A stretch of DNA of 64,000 nt from Streptomyces sp. CC0208 (GTDB lineage Bacteria > Actinomycetota > Actinomycetes > Streptomycetales > Streptomycetaceae): assembly GCF_003443735.1 (NCBI RefSeq), contig NZ_CP031969.1, forward strand, positions 7,316,001-7,380,000, in the 5' to 3' direction. A model generated the notes under the pieces. That model had not been told where the DNA came from. It was given only the letters and a program-made list of their open reading frames with translations, and made no database searches. The position numbers and the translations under genes were made by a program. Positions 1 through 7,111 of this stretch are shown here, in pieces (position 1 is the stretch's first letter; each line of letters opens with the position of its first letter).

Positions 1-147
1 GAGGGAGTGCTGCGCTTCGGCACCGGCGCCGGGATCACCTGGGGCTCCGACCCCGAGGGGGAGTGGCGGGAGACCGAGCTGAAGGCCTCCCGGCTGCTCG
101 CGGTAGCGTCGGGGACGTACGAGGTGAGTGGAGGGACCCTTACGTGA
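1..147 (+). CDS. Chorismate-binding enzyme, C-terminal fragment (PabB/TrpE-like)
   Basis: This is the last 48 residues of a protein whose start lies before the window. It shows the C-terminal signature of chorismate-binding enzymes: a GTGAGITW glycine-rich stretch, then SDPEGEWRETELKA, where acidic residues help hold Mg2+ and chorismate. The stop codon overlaps the GTG start of the next gene by 4 nt (GTGA). That downstream gene looks like aminodeoxychorismate lyase, so an aminodeoxychorismate synthase component I role in p-aminobenzoate synthesis is the likely reading. With only the C-terminus visible, anthranilate synthase or a salicylate/isochorismate-type enzyme cannot be excluded. Confidence 0.8.
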   Translation, partial: EGVLRFGTGAGITWGSDPEGEWRETELKASRLLAVASGTYEVSGGTLT

Positions 148-965
148 AGATCTGGCTCGACGGCGGGCTGCAGGACACCGAGACCGCCCGCGTCTCCGTC
201 TTCGACCACGGGCTGACCGTGGGCGACGGCATCTTCGAGACCGTGAAGGCCGTGGACGGCCGCCTCTTCGCCCTCACCCGGCATCTCGACAGGCTGACCC
301 TGTCGGCGCGGGGCCTCGGGCTGCCCGACCCCGATCACGACGAGGTCCGCCGCGCCTGCGCCGCCGTACTCGAGGCGAATCCGATGCCGCTGGGGCGCCT
401 GCGCATCACCTACACCGGTGGTCACGGCCCCCTCGGGTCCGACCGGGGCGAGCACGGGCCGACCCTGGTGGTCGCCCTCGGCGAGTCCTCCCCGCGCCCC
501 GACTCCACGGCCGTGATCACGGTGCCGTGGACCCGCAACGAGCGCGGCGCGCTCACCGGGCTCAAGACCACTTCGTACGCCGAGAACGTCGTCGCACTCG
601 CACGCGCGCGTGCGGACGACGCTTCCGAGGCGCTGTTCGCGAACACGGTCGGGCAGCTGTGCGAGGGCACCGGGTCGAACGTCTTCGTCGTGCTCGACGG
701 CGAGATCCACACCCCGCCGCTCGCCTCCGGCTGCCTCGCGGGCATCACGCGCGCGTTGACCGTCGAATGGACCGGGGCCAAGGAGACCGACCTGCCGCTG
801 GACGTCCTGGAGCGGGCCGACGAGATCTTCCTCACCTCCACCCTGCGGGACGTCCAGGCCGTCCATCGCGTCGACGCGCGCGAACTGCCGGCGGCGCCCG
901 GCCCGGTAACCGCCAAGGCCATGCGGATCTTCCAGGAGCGGGCCGGGGACGACCTCGATCCGTAA
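144..965 (+). CDS. pabC: Aminotransferase class IV, probable 4-amino-4-deoxychorismate lyase
   Basis: A 273-residue fold-type IV PLP enzyme. The N-terminus VKIWLDG...SVFDHGLTVGDGIFET is the typical opening of this family. The PLP lysine is expected at K141 in LKTTSYAEN. EALFANTVGQLCEGTGSNVF matches the family's substrate-loop and cofactor-binding motif. PabC splits aminodeoxychorismate into pyruvate and p-aminobenzoate for folate. I chose the GTG at 144 because it overlaps the stop of the chorismate-binding gene and begins exactly where family homology begins; an earlier in-frame ATG at 63 lies inside the upstream gene. The family also contains branched-chain and D-amino-acid aminotransferases, but the neighbour favours PabC. 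Confidence 0.82.
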   Translation: MKIWLDGGLQDTETARVSVFDHGLTVGDGIFETVKAVDGRLFALTRHLDRLTLSARGLGLPDPDHDEVRRACAAVLEANPMPLGRLRITYTGGHGPLGSDRGEHGPTLVVALGESSPRPDSTAVITVPWTRNERGALTGLKTTSYAENVVALARARADDASEALFANTVGQLCEGTGSNVFVVLDGEIHTPPLASGCLAGITRALTVEWTGAKETDLPLDVLERADEIFLTSTLRDVQAVHRVDARELPAAPGPVTAKAMRIFQERAGDDLDP

Positions 966-1018
966 AGGCCCGGGATATTGAGCTGCTCCGGCGTGCCGCA
1001 GAGGGTAGAACTCCGGTG

Positions 1019-1843
1019 ATGACCACCACCCTGCGGCCGACCGAGCCGCTCCAGCGCGGTGCCGAGGGGGCGCTGTCCCGCCACTTCACGGTGTGCGTGA
1101 ACAGCCGTCCCGTCGGAGCGATACACCTGGCGACCCACCCGTCCTTCGGTGCGGCCGTCGCCCAGATCCGGGACCTGCGGATCGATGAGCCGGACCGCAG
1201 GCGCGGCCGCGGCACCGTCGCCGCGCTCGCCGCCGAGGAGGTGGCGCGGGGCTGGGGCTGCGGGCAGCTGGAGATCAGGGTCCCCGCCGACGCCGAGCCC
1301 GCGCTGCGGCTCGCCACCATGCTCGGCTACGTCCACCGCAACCGCGGCATGGAGAAGCCACTCGGCACCGACGCGCCGGAACTGCCCGCGGGCAGCCGGG
1401 GCAGGCCCATGACGGAAGCCGAGTTCTGGCCGTGGGCGGAGCGTGGCATCACGGAGTACGCAGGCGACTGGAGCACCCGCGGGGTGCCCGAGGCCGAGGC
1501 CATGGCGCGGTCGCGCAAGGACCACGAAAAGCTGGTGCAGCGGGGTCTCGCGACGCCGGAGGCGCTGTACAGCGTCCTGGAGCACGACGGTGTCCGGGTC
1601 GGGGTCCTGTGGGTGGAGTTCGTCGGCGCCAAGGCCATGGTCTACGACGTCGAGACCGAGGAGGCATTCCGCGGCCGCGGACACGGCCGTTCCCTGATGC
1701 TGCTGGCCGAGGCCCAAGCGATCGCCGCCGGCCGACGGGTCCTGGGCCTCAACGTCTTCGCGGGCAACACACCGGCCGAGCGGCTGTACGAGTCGCTGGG
1801 GTACGTGACGGTGGGTTACTCGATGTACAAGAGCCTGCTCTGA
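1019..1843 (+). CDS. Double-domain GNAT N-acetyltransferase
   Basis: A 274-residue protein with two GNAT domains. The N-terminal half contains the acetyl-CoA pyrophosphate loop DRRRGRGT (about residues 60-67) and a degenerate end (ATMLGYVHRNRGMEK). The C-terminal half has FRGRGHGRSLM and the classic ending NTPAERLYESLGYVTVGYSMYK. Tandem GNATs often keep one catalytic and one degenerate domain; here the C-terminal one looks intact. The start is ATG 1019, with GTG 1016 immediately before it as an equal alternative; AGAGGG lies about 12 nt upstream. The substrate cannot be told from sequence. It runs convergently with the thioredoxin-fold gene at 1881-2402, with only 37 nt between them. Confidence 0.8.
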   Translation: MTTTLRPTEPLQRGAEGALSRHFTVCVNSRPVGAIHLATHPSFGAAVAQIRDLRIDEPDRRRGRGTVAALAAEEVARGWGCGQLEIRVPADAEPALRLATMLGYVHRNRGMEKPLGTDAPELPAGSRGRPMTEAEFWPWAERGITEYAGDWSTRGVPEAEAMARSRKDHEKLVQRGLATPEALYSVLEHDGVRVGVLWVEFVGAKAMVYDVETEEAFRGRGHGRSLMLLAEAQAIAAGRRVLGLNVFAGNTPAERLYESLGYVTVGYSMYKSLL

Positions 1844-1880
1844 GCCCGGCTCACTCCTGCCGGGCCCGGTCCTGCCCGGC

Positions 1881-2402
1881 TCAGTCCTGCCCGGCGAGCA
1901 GTCGGTCCGCGATCTCCTCGATCCGCGCGCGCAGCCCGTCCTGGCTCTTGCCGCCGTCGAGGCGCTCGCCGTCGATGACGTACGTCGGTGTGCCGCTCAC
2001 GCCGATCGCCTTGCCCTCGGCCTGGTCGGCGTCCACGACCAGGATGTGCCGGCCGTCGATCAGCGCGGTGTCGAACTCCTCGGCGTCGAGCCCCAGTTCA
2101 CGGGCGACCTCGACCAGGAAGGGTTCTCCCTTACGGTCCAGCTCCTCGACGCGCCCGAGCACGGCCTCGACGTACTCCCAGCCCCTGCCCTGCTCCAGCG
2201 CCTCCTCGGCGGCCTGCGCGGCGGCGAAGGAGTGCTTGTGCTTCTCCAACGGGAAGTGCCGCAGCCGGAGTTCCAGACGGTCGCCGTAACGGGCACGCAG
2301 GGCCCGGACGTCGTCCAGCGCGTCACGGCAGTCCGGGCACTGGAGCTCGCACCAGACATCGAGAACGGGCGCGGCGGCACGGGCGGGGGAGGGGTCGCTC
2401 AT
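1881..2402 (-). CDS. DsbA/FrnE-family thioredoxin-fold protein
   Basis: A 173-residue protein with a thioredoxin-like fold of the DsbA/FrnE type. The redox motif CPDC sits near residue 25 (WCELQCPDCRDAL). The all-helical insert (HFPLEKHKHSFAAAQAAEEA) and the cis-proline loop GVSGTPTYVIDG near the C-terminus are characteristic. There is no signal peptide or transmembrane segment, so it is probably cytosolic and may be a disulfide oxidoreductase or isomerase rather than a secreted oxidant. I chose the ATG at 2402: longer in-frame extensions would add low-complexity sequence with no family match. It is transcribed away from the next gene at 2626. Confidence 0.8.
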   Translation of the reverse strand: MSDPSPARAAAPVLDVWCELQCPDCRDALDDVRALRARYGDRLELRLRHFPLEKHKHSFAAAQAAEEALEQGRGWEYVEAVLGRVEELDRKGEPFLVEVARELGLDAEEFDTALIDGRHILVVDADQAEGKAIGVSGTPTYVIDGERLDGGKSQDGLRARIEEIADRLLAGQD

Positions 2403-2625
2403 GGGCCCAGTCTCCCAGCTCGGGTCCACCCGGACGAATCGCCCCCGCCTGTCCACGACGGCTCCGTCCGTGTCACCGGTGCGAGCCCGACCGGCACCTG
2501 CGGAGGAGGTGACCCGGAGATGTCCCTGATGTCCTGCCCAGGCATGGCCCGGTGGGGGTCGGGAGGTGCAGGATGGACAGGGACGAAGCGGTACGTTGCC
2601 GATCGAGCCCCGCCTGGAGGACCGG

Positions 2626-3075
2626 ATGATTGCCGAGACCGTCTGTTCCGCCGTCGCCGCGGCCGGCCTGGGCATCGCGGCGGTCACCGCGTACCGGAAG
2701 CGTTTCCTCGCGGCCACCCGCCTCGCCGCCTACTCCCTCGTCCCGCTCGGTCTGGTGATGACCGGCGTCGTCGACTGGCTGGCGGACACCGCCTTCAGCC
2801 CGACCGCCTGGGCGGGCTTCGGTGTGCTCGGCCTGTCGTGGGTGCTGTTCTCGACCACGCGCGCGGTGGAGCGCCGCCGCGGCGGCACCCGCAAGGAGCG
2901 CAGGGCGGCCCGTGGTGCCCAGCAGGAGGCGGTGGCCCCCACGGCCTCGGCACCCTCCCTCGGCCCGGCCGTGCGTACCCAGACGACCCGGCCCGCGGGC
3001 AAGTCCCGGGCCACCGAGTCCGCCGGGGAGGACTTCAGCGACATCGAGGCCATCCTGAAGAAGCACGGCATATGA
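2626..3075 (+). CDS. Conserved hypothetical membrane protein (149 aa)
   Basis: I do not recognise the family. The 149-residue product has three predicted hydrophobic segments at about residues 5-22, 32-50 and 61-77, then a basic, Ala/Pro-rich cytoplasmic region (about 80-135) and a conserved-looking acidic end, GEDFSDIEAILKKHGI, which resembles a short interaction helix. GGAGG at 2616-2620 lies 5 nt before ATG 2626 and decides this start over the in-frame ATG at 2566. No enzymatic motif is visible. Confidence 0.7.
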   Translation: MIAETVCSAVAAAGLGIAAVTAYRKRFLAATRLAAYSLVPLGLVMTGVVDWLADTAFSPTAWAGFGVLGLSWVLFSTTRAVERRRGGTRKERRAARGAQQEAVAPTASAPSLGPAVRTQTTRPAGKSRATESAGEDFSDIEAILKKHGI

Positions 3076-3231
3076 AGGTCGCGCGGTGAACTGAAACGTT
3101 CGCAGTGGCACCCGCGTCGGTCCGTAAGTGATCACGACTCGAAACGGGCATCACGGAATCCGGCGAACTACCGGTCATTCCGGGCGTGTTGATCGCGTCG
3201 GGGGCGCCGACTGCGCCATCATCGCCGCGAG

Positions 3232-3384
3232 ATGCTGGACACGAAACAGAGCGATACCGCGCCGCCGCAGGACGAGCCGCGTGGATGCCTCTTCGCCCTT
3301 TCCCAGCCACCGCTGATGATCTTCCTTGCGGTGATCGGGTCTCTCCTGCTCATGGCTGCGCTGCACGACCTGCTGCTGCTCTGA
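3232..3384 (+). CDS. Small single-span membrane protein (50 aa)
   Basis: A 50-residue frame beginning MLDTKQSDTAPPQDEPRG and ending in one hydrophobic stretch (PPLMIFLAVIGSLLLMAAL, about residues 26-44), followed by a short LHDLLLL tail. It is preceded by CGCCGCGAG at 3223-3231, which is only a weak ribosome-binding match, and followed 9 nt after its stop by a strong hairpin terminator. The codon positions show the usual Streptomyces third-position GC preference, and the topology (disordered polar N-terminus, one helix) is sensible for a small membrane peptide. Its function is unknown. Confidence 0.5.
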   Translation: MLDTKQSDTAPPQDEPRGCLFALSQPPLMIFLAVIGSLLLMAALHDLLLL

Positions 3385-3393
3385 GCCGTACCC

Positions 3394-3424
3394 GTGGTCC
3401 CCGGCGTCACCCGTCGGGGACCAC
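3394..3424. terminator. Bidirectional hairpin terminator
   Basis: Perfect 9-bp arms (GTGGTCCCC at 3394-3402 and its complement at 3416-3424) around a 13-nt loop. It lies between the 50-aa membrane peptide gene (rightward) and the CGNR gene (leftward), which converge here. There is no U-tract, which is usual in Streptomyces. Confidence 0.65.
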
Positions 3425-3445
3425 GACGACACCCCCGCCCGGGTC

Positions 3446-4006
3446 TCAGCCCGCGGCCTCCTTGCGCCGCGCCCGGTAGGCGGCTACATGCAGACGGTTT
3501 CCGCAGGTCCGGCTGTCGCAGTAGCGCCGCGAGCGATTGCGGGACAGGTCGACGAAGGCCCGGCGGCAGTCGGGCGCCTCGCAGCGCCGCAGCCGCTCCT
3601 GCTCACCGGCCACCACGAAGAACGCCAGCGCCATCCCGCAGTCGGCCGCCAGGTGGTCGGCGACGGAGGCGCCGGGCGCGAAGTAGTGCACATGCCACTC
3701 GTAACCGTCGTGATCGGTGAGCCGGGGAGTGGTGCCCGCGGCCGCGACCAGATCGTTGATCACGGCGGCGGCGGCCCGGGCGTCCGGGGCGGCGAAGACC
3801 GAGGCGAACCGGCCGCGGATCCTGCGCACCGCCGACAGGTCGAGCTCCGAGAGCACTCCGACATCGCTGATCTCGTGGTTTCGTACGAAATCCGCGAGCG
3901 CCGCGACATCCGGCAGCGCGTCCGGCGACGCTTCGTCCTCCGGTGCGGTGTTCACCAGATCGACCACGGTGTCGAGGGCGCACCGGGTGTCGTGGGTGAT
4001 CAGCAC
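3446..4006 (-). CDS. CGNR zinc-finger (ABATE-domain) protein
   Basis: A 186-residue protein of the ABATE plus CGNR family, thought to act as a stress-linked transcriptional regulator in actinobacteria. The N-terminal part (about residues 1-130) is the ABATE domain. The C-terminal zinc finger reads C-x4-C ... YCDSRTCGNRLHVAAYRARR, with the diagnostic CGNR tetrad and a basic tail suited to nucleic-acid binding. Length and domain order are normal for the family. It is monocistronic, leftward, and separated from ssgB upstream by the strong palindrome at 4095-4140. Its target genes cannot be inferred. Confidence 0.85.
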   Translation of the reverse strand: MLITHDTRCALDTVVDLVNTAPEDEASPDALPDVAALADFVRNHEISDVGVLSELDLSAVRRIRGRFASVFAAPDARAAAAVINDLVAAAGTTPRLTDHDGYEWHVHYFAPGASVADHLAADCGMALAFFVVAGEQERLRRCEAPDCRRAFVDLSRNRSRRYCDSRTCGNRLHVAAYRARRKEAAG

Positions 4007-4094
4007 GATTCGCTCCCTGGCCTGGGGGTCGGGCGGACGCCCGCCGATGCTGGCCGATGGTAGTGGCTCGCCGGTGCTGAGTGGCGGGCCGCAC

Positions 4095-4140
4095 GACAGG
4101 CGCCGTGGCTGCGGAGCGCTCCGCAGCCACGGCGCCTGTC
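4095..4140. terminator. 46-bp perfect palindrome, terminator of ssgB
   Basis: Positions 4095-4117 and 4118-4140 are exact reverse complements (23-bp arms, no spacer). In RNA this would fold into a very long GC-rich hairpin with a minimal loop. It lies 76 nt downstream of the ssgB stop codon and upstream of the CGNR gene, so it most likely ends ssgB transcription. There is no U-tract on either strand. Confidence 0.7.
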
Positions 4141-4215
4141 CTTCCTTATGCGGTTGTACCAGCCCGAGCCGTCTCCCCGAGTGGACGGCGCCGGGCGGCT
4201 CTGTGCGGCCTCGCC

Positions 4216-4629
4216 CTAGCTTTCCGCCAGGATGTGCGAGAGCTCCTGATCCAGATCGAAGTGACGGTGCTCCGTGCCCGGGGGCACGGCGGCGTCGGTC
4301 CGCTTCAGAAACGACTCCAGGGCCCGCGCCGGGGCCTCGAGCAGTGCCTCCCCCTCCGGGGAGCTCAGGGCGATGCAGACGACGCCCTGACCGTGGCTAC
4401 GCGACGGCCAGACTCGGACGTCGCCGGTTCCGGTGGGCCGGTGGAGGCCCTCCGCGAGAAGGTCGCGGGCGAACACCCACTCGACGGTCTCCTCGGCTCC
4501 GGTGTGGAAGGTGGCGTGCACGGCGTAGGGGTCGGCCGTGTCGTACCGCAGGCCTGCGGGGACAGGCAGGGAGGACTCGCTCGACACAACGAGGCGCAGG
4601 TGCAGCTCGCAGCTGACCGTGGTGTTCAT
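4216..4629 (-). CDS. ssgB: SsgB, sporulation-specific cell division activator
   Basis: A 137-residue SsgA-like protein. The sequence (MNTTVSCELHLRLVVSSESS... ending HFDLDQELSHILAES) matches Streptomyces SsgB essentially throughout as I remember it, including length. SsgB localises with SsgA at future septum sites in aerial hyphae and recruits FtsZ, starting sporulation-specific division. The ATG at 4629 gives the exact family N-terminus; an extension to 4695 would add an unconserved basic leader. In S. coelicolor ssgB is reported to be under the stress sigma factor SigH; I could not place a convincing -35/-10 pair in the 190-bp divergent region upstream. The gene is monocistronic and one of the clearest Streptomyces markers here. 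Confidence 0.96.
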   Translation of the reverse strand: MNTTVSCELHLRLVVSSESSLPVPAGLRYDTADPYAVHATFHTGAEETVEWVFARDLLAEGLHRPTGTGDVRVWPSRSHGQGVVCIALSSPEGEALLEAPARALESFLKRTDAAVPPGTEHRHFDLDQELSHILAES

Positions 4630-4820
4630 AAGCGCCAGGGCCTTTCGCTCAGTGTGCGCTCGGGGATTCGCACGTCGGCGAAATCGACATGCCACCTACG
4701 GTGCCGTTGTAAACCCCTCTGAGTGTTTTGCGTGCCTTTACGTAACTCTTCCGGCCGAGGCCCCCTTGCGGAGGTACGACCATTCCGGTGACCGGTTTCT
4801 CTCCGGTAGGGTTGGGCTGT

Positions 4821-5282
4821 ATGAATACGGGGAGTGACGAGCCGCGCGAGGTCGCCGTGGCACCTGATGAGCAGAGCGGCGAGAAGTCGGACAAGGCGCA
4901 CGACGAGCAGGGGCTCGGTTCCAAGGCGCCGGAATTCATCAAGTCGCGGCGGCTGCTGCACCTGAGCTGGCAGGTTCTGGTCTTCGTCATCGGCCTCGCG
5001 GTCGTGGTGGCCGGCATCATCATGCTGCCGTTGCCCGGGCCCGGCTGGGTCGTGATCTTCGGCGGTATGGCGATCTGGGCGACCGAGTTCGTCTGGGCCC
5101 AGCTCGTGCTGCGCTGGACCAAACGCAAGGTGACCGAGGCGGCCCAGCGCGCCCTCGATCCCAGGGTGCGCCGGCGCAACATCATCCTGACCTCGATCGG
5201 CCTGGTGATCATCGGCGCGATCCTCGGGGTCTACCTCTGGAAGTTCGGTTTCGAGATGCCCTGGAACATCAAGGACCAGTGA
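4821..5282 (+). CDS. TIGR02611 family integral membrane protein
   Basis: A 153-residue actinobacterial membrane protein. A polar, probably cytosolic N-terminus (residues 1-45) is followed by hydrophobic segments at about 47-68, 75-95 and 120-140. The conserved LPLPGPGWVVIFGGMAIWATEF segment spans the turn between the first two and is the family hallmark. A basic loop (RWTKRKVTEAAQRALDPRVRRRN) lies before the last helix. The function is unknown. I chose ATG 4821 because the frame's earlier ATG (4788) adds residues not seen in the family. It sits divergently from ssgB and is followed by a hairpin and a tRNA gene. Confidence 0.85.
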   Translation: MNTGSDEPREVAVAPDEQSGEKSDKAHDEQGLGSKAPEFIKSRRLLHLSWQVLVFVIGLAVVVAGIIMLPLPGPGWVVIFGGMAIWATEFVWAQLVLRWTKRKVTEAAQRALDPRVRRRNIILTSIGLVIIGAILGVYLWKFGFEMPWNIKDQ

Positions 5283-5298
5283 GTCGCGCGGGGGTGCC

Positions 5299-5325
5299 GT
5301 GCCTGTCACCGCTGGTCACAGGCAC
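5299..5325 (+). terminator. Hairpin after the TIGR02611 gene
   Basis: Arms GTGCCTGT (5299-5306) and ACAGGCAC (5318-5325), extendable with one mismatch toward the loop. It sits 17 nt after the stop codon and before the tRNA gene. It could terminate the upstream transcript. Confidence 0.5.
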
Positions 5326-5355
5326 CCCCTGACATGGGGTAATGTACTTCCTGCG

Positions 5356-5436
5356 CCCGGGCGATTAGCTCAGTGGGAGAGCGCTTCGTTCACACCGAAG
5401 AGGTCACTGGTTCGAACCCAGTATCGCCCACCCGGA
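5356..5436 (+). repeat. 81-bp direct repeat containing tRNA-Val, copy 1
   Basis: Identical over 81 bp to positions 15399-15479. It includes the whole tRNA gene plus 3 bp before and 6 bp after; identity stops sharply on both sides. The copies lie about 10,043 bp apart in the same orientation, so recombination between them could excise or duplicate the interval. Confidence 0.9.
5359..5430 (+). tRNA. tRNA-Val (anticodon CAC)
   Basis: A full cloverleaf: acceptor GGGCGAT paired with ATCGCCC, D-arm GCTC...GAGC, anticodon stem CTTCG/CGAAG around loop TTCACAC (anticodon CAC, reading GUG), T-arm ACTGG-TTCGAAC-CCAGT, and discriminator A at 5430. The 3' CCA is not encoded. TAATGT at 5340-5345 is a possible -10 hexamer. 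It is identical to the gene at 15402-15473. Confidence 0.96.
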
Positions 5437-5474
5437 CCGACGGCCCGTCTGCGAGATCGCGGACGGGCCGTCGG
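5437..5474 (+). terminator. tRNA terminator hairpin
   Basis: Perfect 13-bp arms at 5437-5449 and 5462-5474 (CCGACGGCCCGTC and complement) with a 12-nt loop. It begins 6 nt after the tRNA end and probably terminates or helps process the tRNA transcript. Confidence 0.7.
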
Positions 5475-5713
5475 CGTGTGCACGGACCAGTGCGAAGGCC
5501 GCCGGCTCCGCTGCGCGTGACGGTCCGCGGCGAGGCGTCCTGGCCGGCCGTCATTTTTCGGCCGCCCGACGCTCCTCCGGCGCAGCCCGCGTGCTGTTCG
5601 ACCGGTCGATCCCGCGCCTCTCACCTGGGGCATCGTCAGTTCCCCTGTCCCGCGCGCCCGTTGAAGGCGCTCCGGCCTCTCACCACACTCTCAATAAATT
5701 CCTGTCCGAATCA
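5475..5713. other. Gene-poor stretch before the sugar-uptake operon
   Basis: About 240 bp between the tRNA terminator and the promoter of the ABC importer operon. I see no coding frame with Streptomyces codon bias, no RNA gene and no mobile-element end. The GC content drops near 5695-5715 (TCAATAAATTCC), which is normal for a promoter-proximal region. Confidence 0.6.
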
Positions 5714-5773
5714 TTGACGCACCTCCGAGGCCTCCGTAGCTTGTGCCAGCAAGCGCTTACTTGAAACGATTCA
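5714..5773 (+). promoter_or_regulatory. Promoter with two LacI-type operator candidates for the importer operon
   Basis: TTGACG (5714-5719) and TAGCTT (5737-5742) are 17 bp apart, a good SigA-like -35/-10 pair, placing the transcription start near 5750. Directly on that start is the 8-bp palindrome AAGCGCTT (5751-5758), followed by TGAAACGATTCA (5762-5773), a near-palindrome with central CG. Both resemble LacI-family operators of sugar catabolic genes. No LacI-type gene lies in this interval, so the regulator would be encoded elsewhere. Confidence 0.5.
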
Positions 5774-5807
5774 TGCAGGCGGCGACGCTGCGGGGAGGGG
5801 CTCGACT

Positions 5808-7097
5808 GTGGGAACCAGCAGGAATGTCGAGAGGCGAACGATCCTGAAGGCGGCCGGGGCTACAGCGGCGACGCTGGGACTGGCCGCGACGACGGGTTGC
5901 GGTGGTGACAGTGACAGTTCCGCCGACGGAACGGTGACACTGCGTTACGCCTGGTGGGGTGGCGAGCCGCGCACCATCGCCATCAAGAAGACCATCGCGC
6001 TCTTCGAGAAGAAGTACCCGAAGATCAAGATCAAGCCTGAATTCACCGACTACGAGGCGTTCTGGGAGAAGTTCCAGACCCAGGCTTCCGGTGGAAATCC
6101 GCCGGATGTTTTCCAGAACGCGGTCGGTTTCCTGCGCAAGTACGACAAGCGCGGTGTTCTGCTGGATCTCAAGACCCAGGCGGACGCCGGGAATCTGAGC
6201 CTGGACAACTTCCGCAACGGCGTTCTGGCGAACGGTCAGGTCGACGGCAAGCAGATCGGCATCCCCGTCGGTGCCAACACCATGGCACTGGTCATCGACC
6301 TCAAGGCCTTCAAGAAGGCGGGCGTCGAGGCGAAGTTCGGCTGGACCTGGGACGAGTACTTCGAAGCGCTCCAGACGATCCAGGACAAGCTGAAGATCGC
6401 CGGTGACACCGGCTACTTCGCCATCATGTACCTCTACGACCTGTACCTGCGCCAGAACGGCAAGGCCTTCTTCACCGACTCCGATCTCGGCTTCACCGAG
6501 GACGACCTGACGCAGTGGTGGACGGACGGCTACAAGCGCGTAAAGTCCGGGCTGGTCGCCGACCCCAAGAAGATCGAGCAGGTCAAGCCCAAGTCCGGTC
6601 TCTCGGCGGGCCTCGCCGCGTCCGAGTTCACCTGGGACAACTTCTCCATCCGCTACGAGGGCGAGGGCGAGTCGGACTACGGCCTCGCGCCGATCCCCAC
6701 CACGGACGGCAAGGACACCGGCCAGTACCTCGGTTCGCTGATGCTCAGCGCCTTCGCCGGGACCAAGCATCCCAAGGAGGCGGCGCAGTTCATCTCCTTC
6801 ATGGTCCACGACCCCGAGGTCGGCAAGATCATGGGCTACGACCGCGGCATCCTCGCCACCACCGAGCAGTACGACGCGTTCAAGCCCGCCGACGCCAACA
6901 ACAAGGGTGTCGCGGCTTATGAGAACGAGGTCGCCAAGGCCGGTGTGCTCGGGAAGATCACTCCGCACCCGTCCGGCGCCGACGTCATCGAGGCGGCGTT
7001 CCTGCGTCTGGGCGGTGAGGTGGCCCAGGGCAAGTCCAAGCCGGCCGACGCCGCCAAGGCGCTGTTCAGCGAGGCCAAGGCCGCGTTCGCGGGCTGA
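5808..7097 (+). CDS. ABC sugar-binding lipoprotein (family 1 extracellular solute-binding protein)
   Basis: A 429-residue substrate-binding protein. The N-terminus has a twin-arginine motif (ERRTILK, arginines 9-10), a hydrophobic stretch and a lipobox ending at C31 (AATTGCGG), so it is probably Tat-exported and lipid-anchored. The mature part shows the CUT1 carbohydrate-binder pattern: YAWWGGEPR, FEKKYPKIKIK, GNPPDVFQN, and the C-terminal KHPKEAAQFISFMV block. GTG 5808 is preceded by GGGGAGGGG. The operon continues with two permeases, a YesL-like protein and a rhamnogalacturonan-lyase-like enzyme, so the ligand is probably a pectin-derived rhamnogalacturonide oligomer, as for the Bacillus YesO binder. 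The specificity is inferred from neighbours only. Confidence 0.88.
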   Translation: MGTSRNVERRTILKAAGATAATLGLAATTGCGGDSDSSADGTVTLRYAWWGGEPRTIAIKKTIALFEKKYPKIKIKPEFTDYEAFWEKFQTQASGGNPPDVFQNAVGFLRKYDKRGVLLDLKTQADAGNLSLDNFRNGVLANGQVDGKQIGIPVGANTMALVIDLKAFKKAGVEAKFGWTWDEYFEALQTIQDKLKIAGDTGYFAIMYLYDLYLRQNGKAFFTDSDLGFTEDDLTQWWTDGYKRVKSGLVADPKKIEQVKPKSGLSAGLAASEFTWDNFSIRYEGEGESDYGLAPIPTTDGKDTGQYLGSLMLSAFAGTKHPKEAAQFISFMVHDPEVGKIMGYDRGILATTEQYDAFKPADANNKGVAAYENEVAKAGVLGKITPHPSGADVIEAAFLRLGGEVAQGKSKPADAAKALFSEAKAAFAG

Positions 7098-7111
7098 GGG
7101 GACGTACCACC

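Noticed and set aside
63..143. Longer aminodeoxychorismate lyase starting at ATG 63
   Set aside because: The added 27 residues overlap the coding end of the chorismate-binding gene in another frame and have no family similarity; GTG 144 with its GTGA overlap fits better.
4630..4820. SigH promoter of ssgB
   Set aside because: A GGGGTTTAC element occurs near 4707-4715 on the minus strand, but no partner hexamer lies at a suitable distance, so I did not call a promoter.
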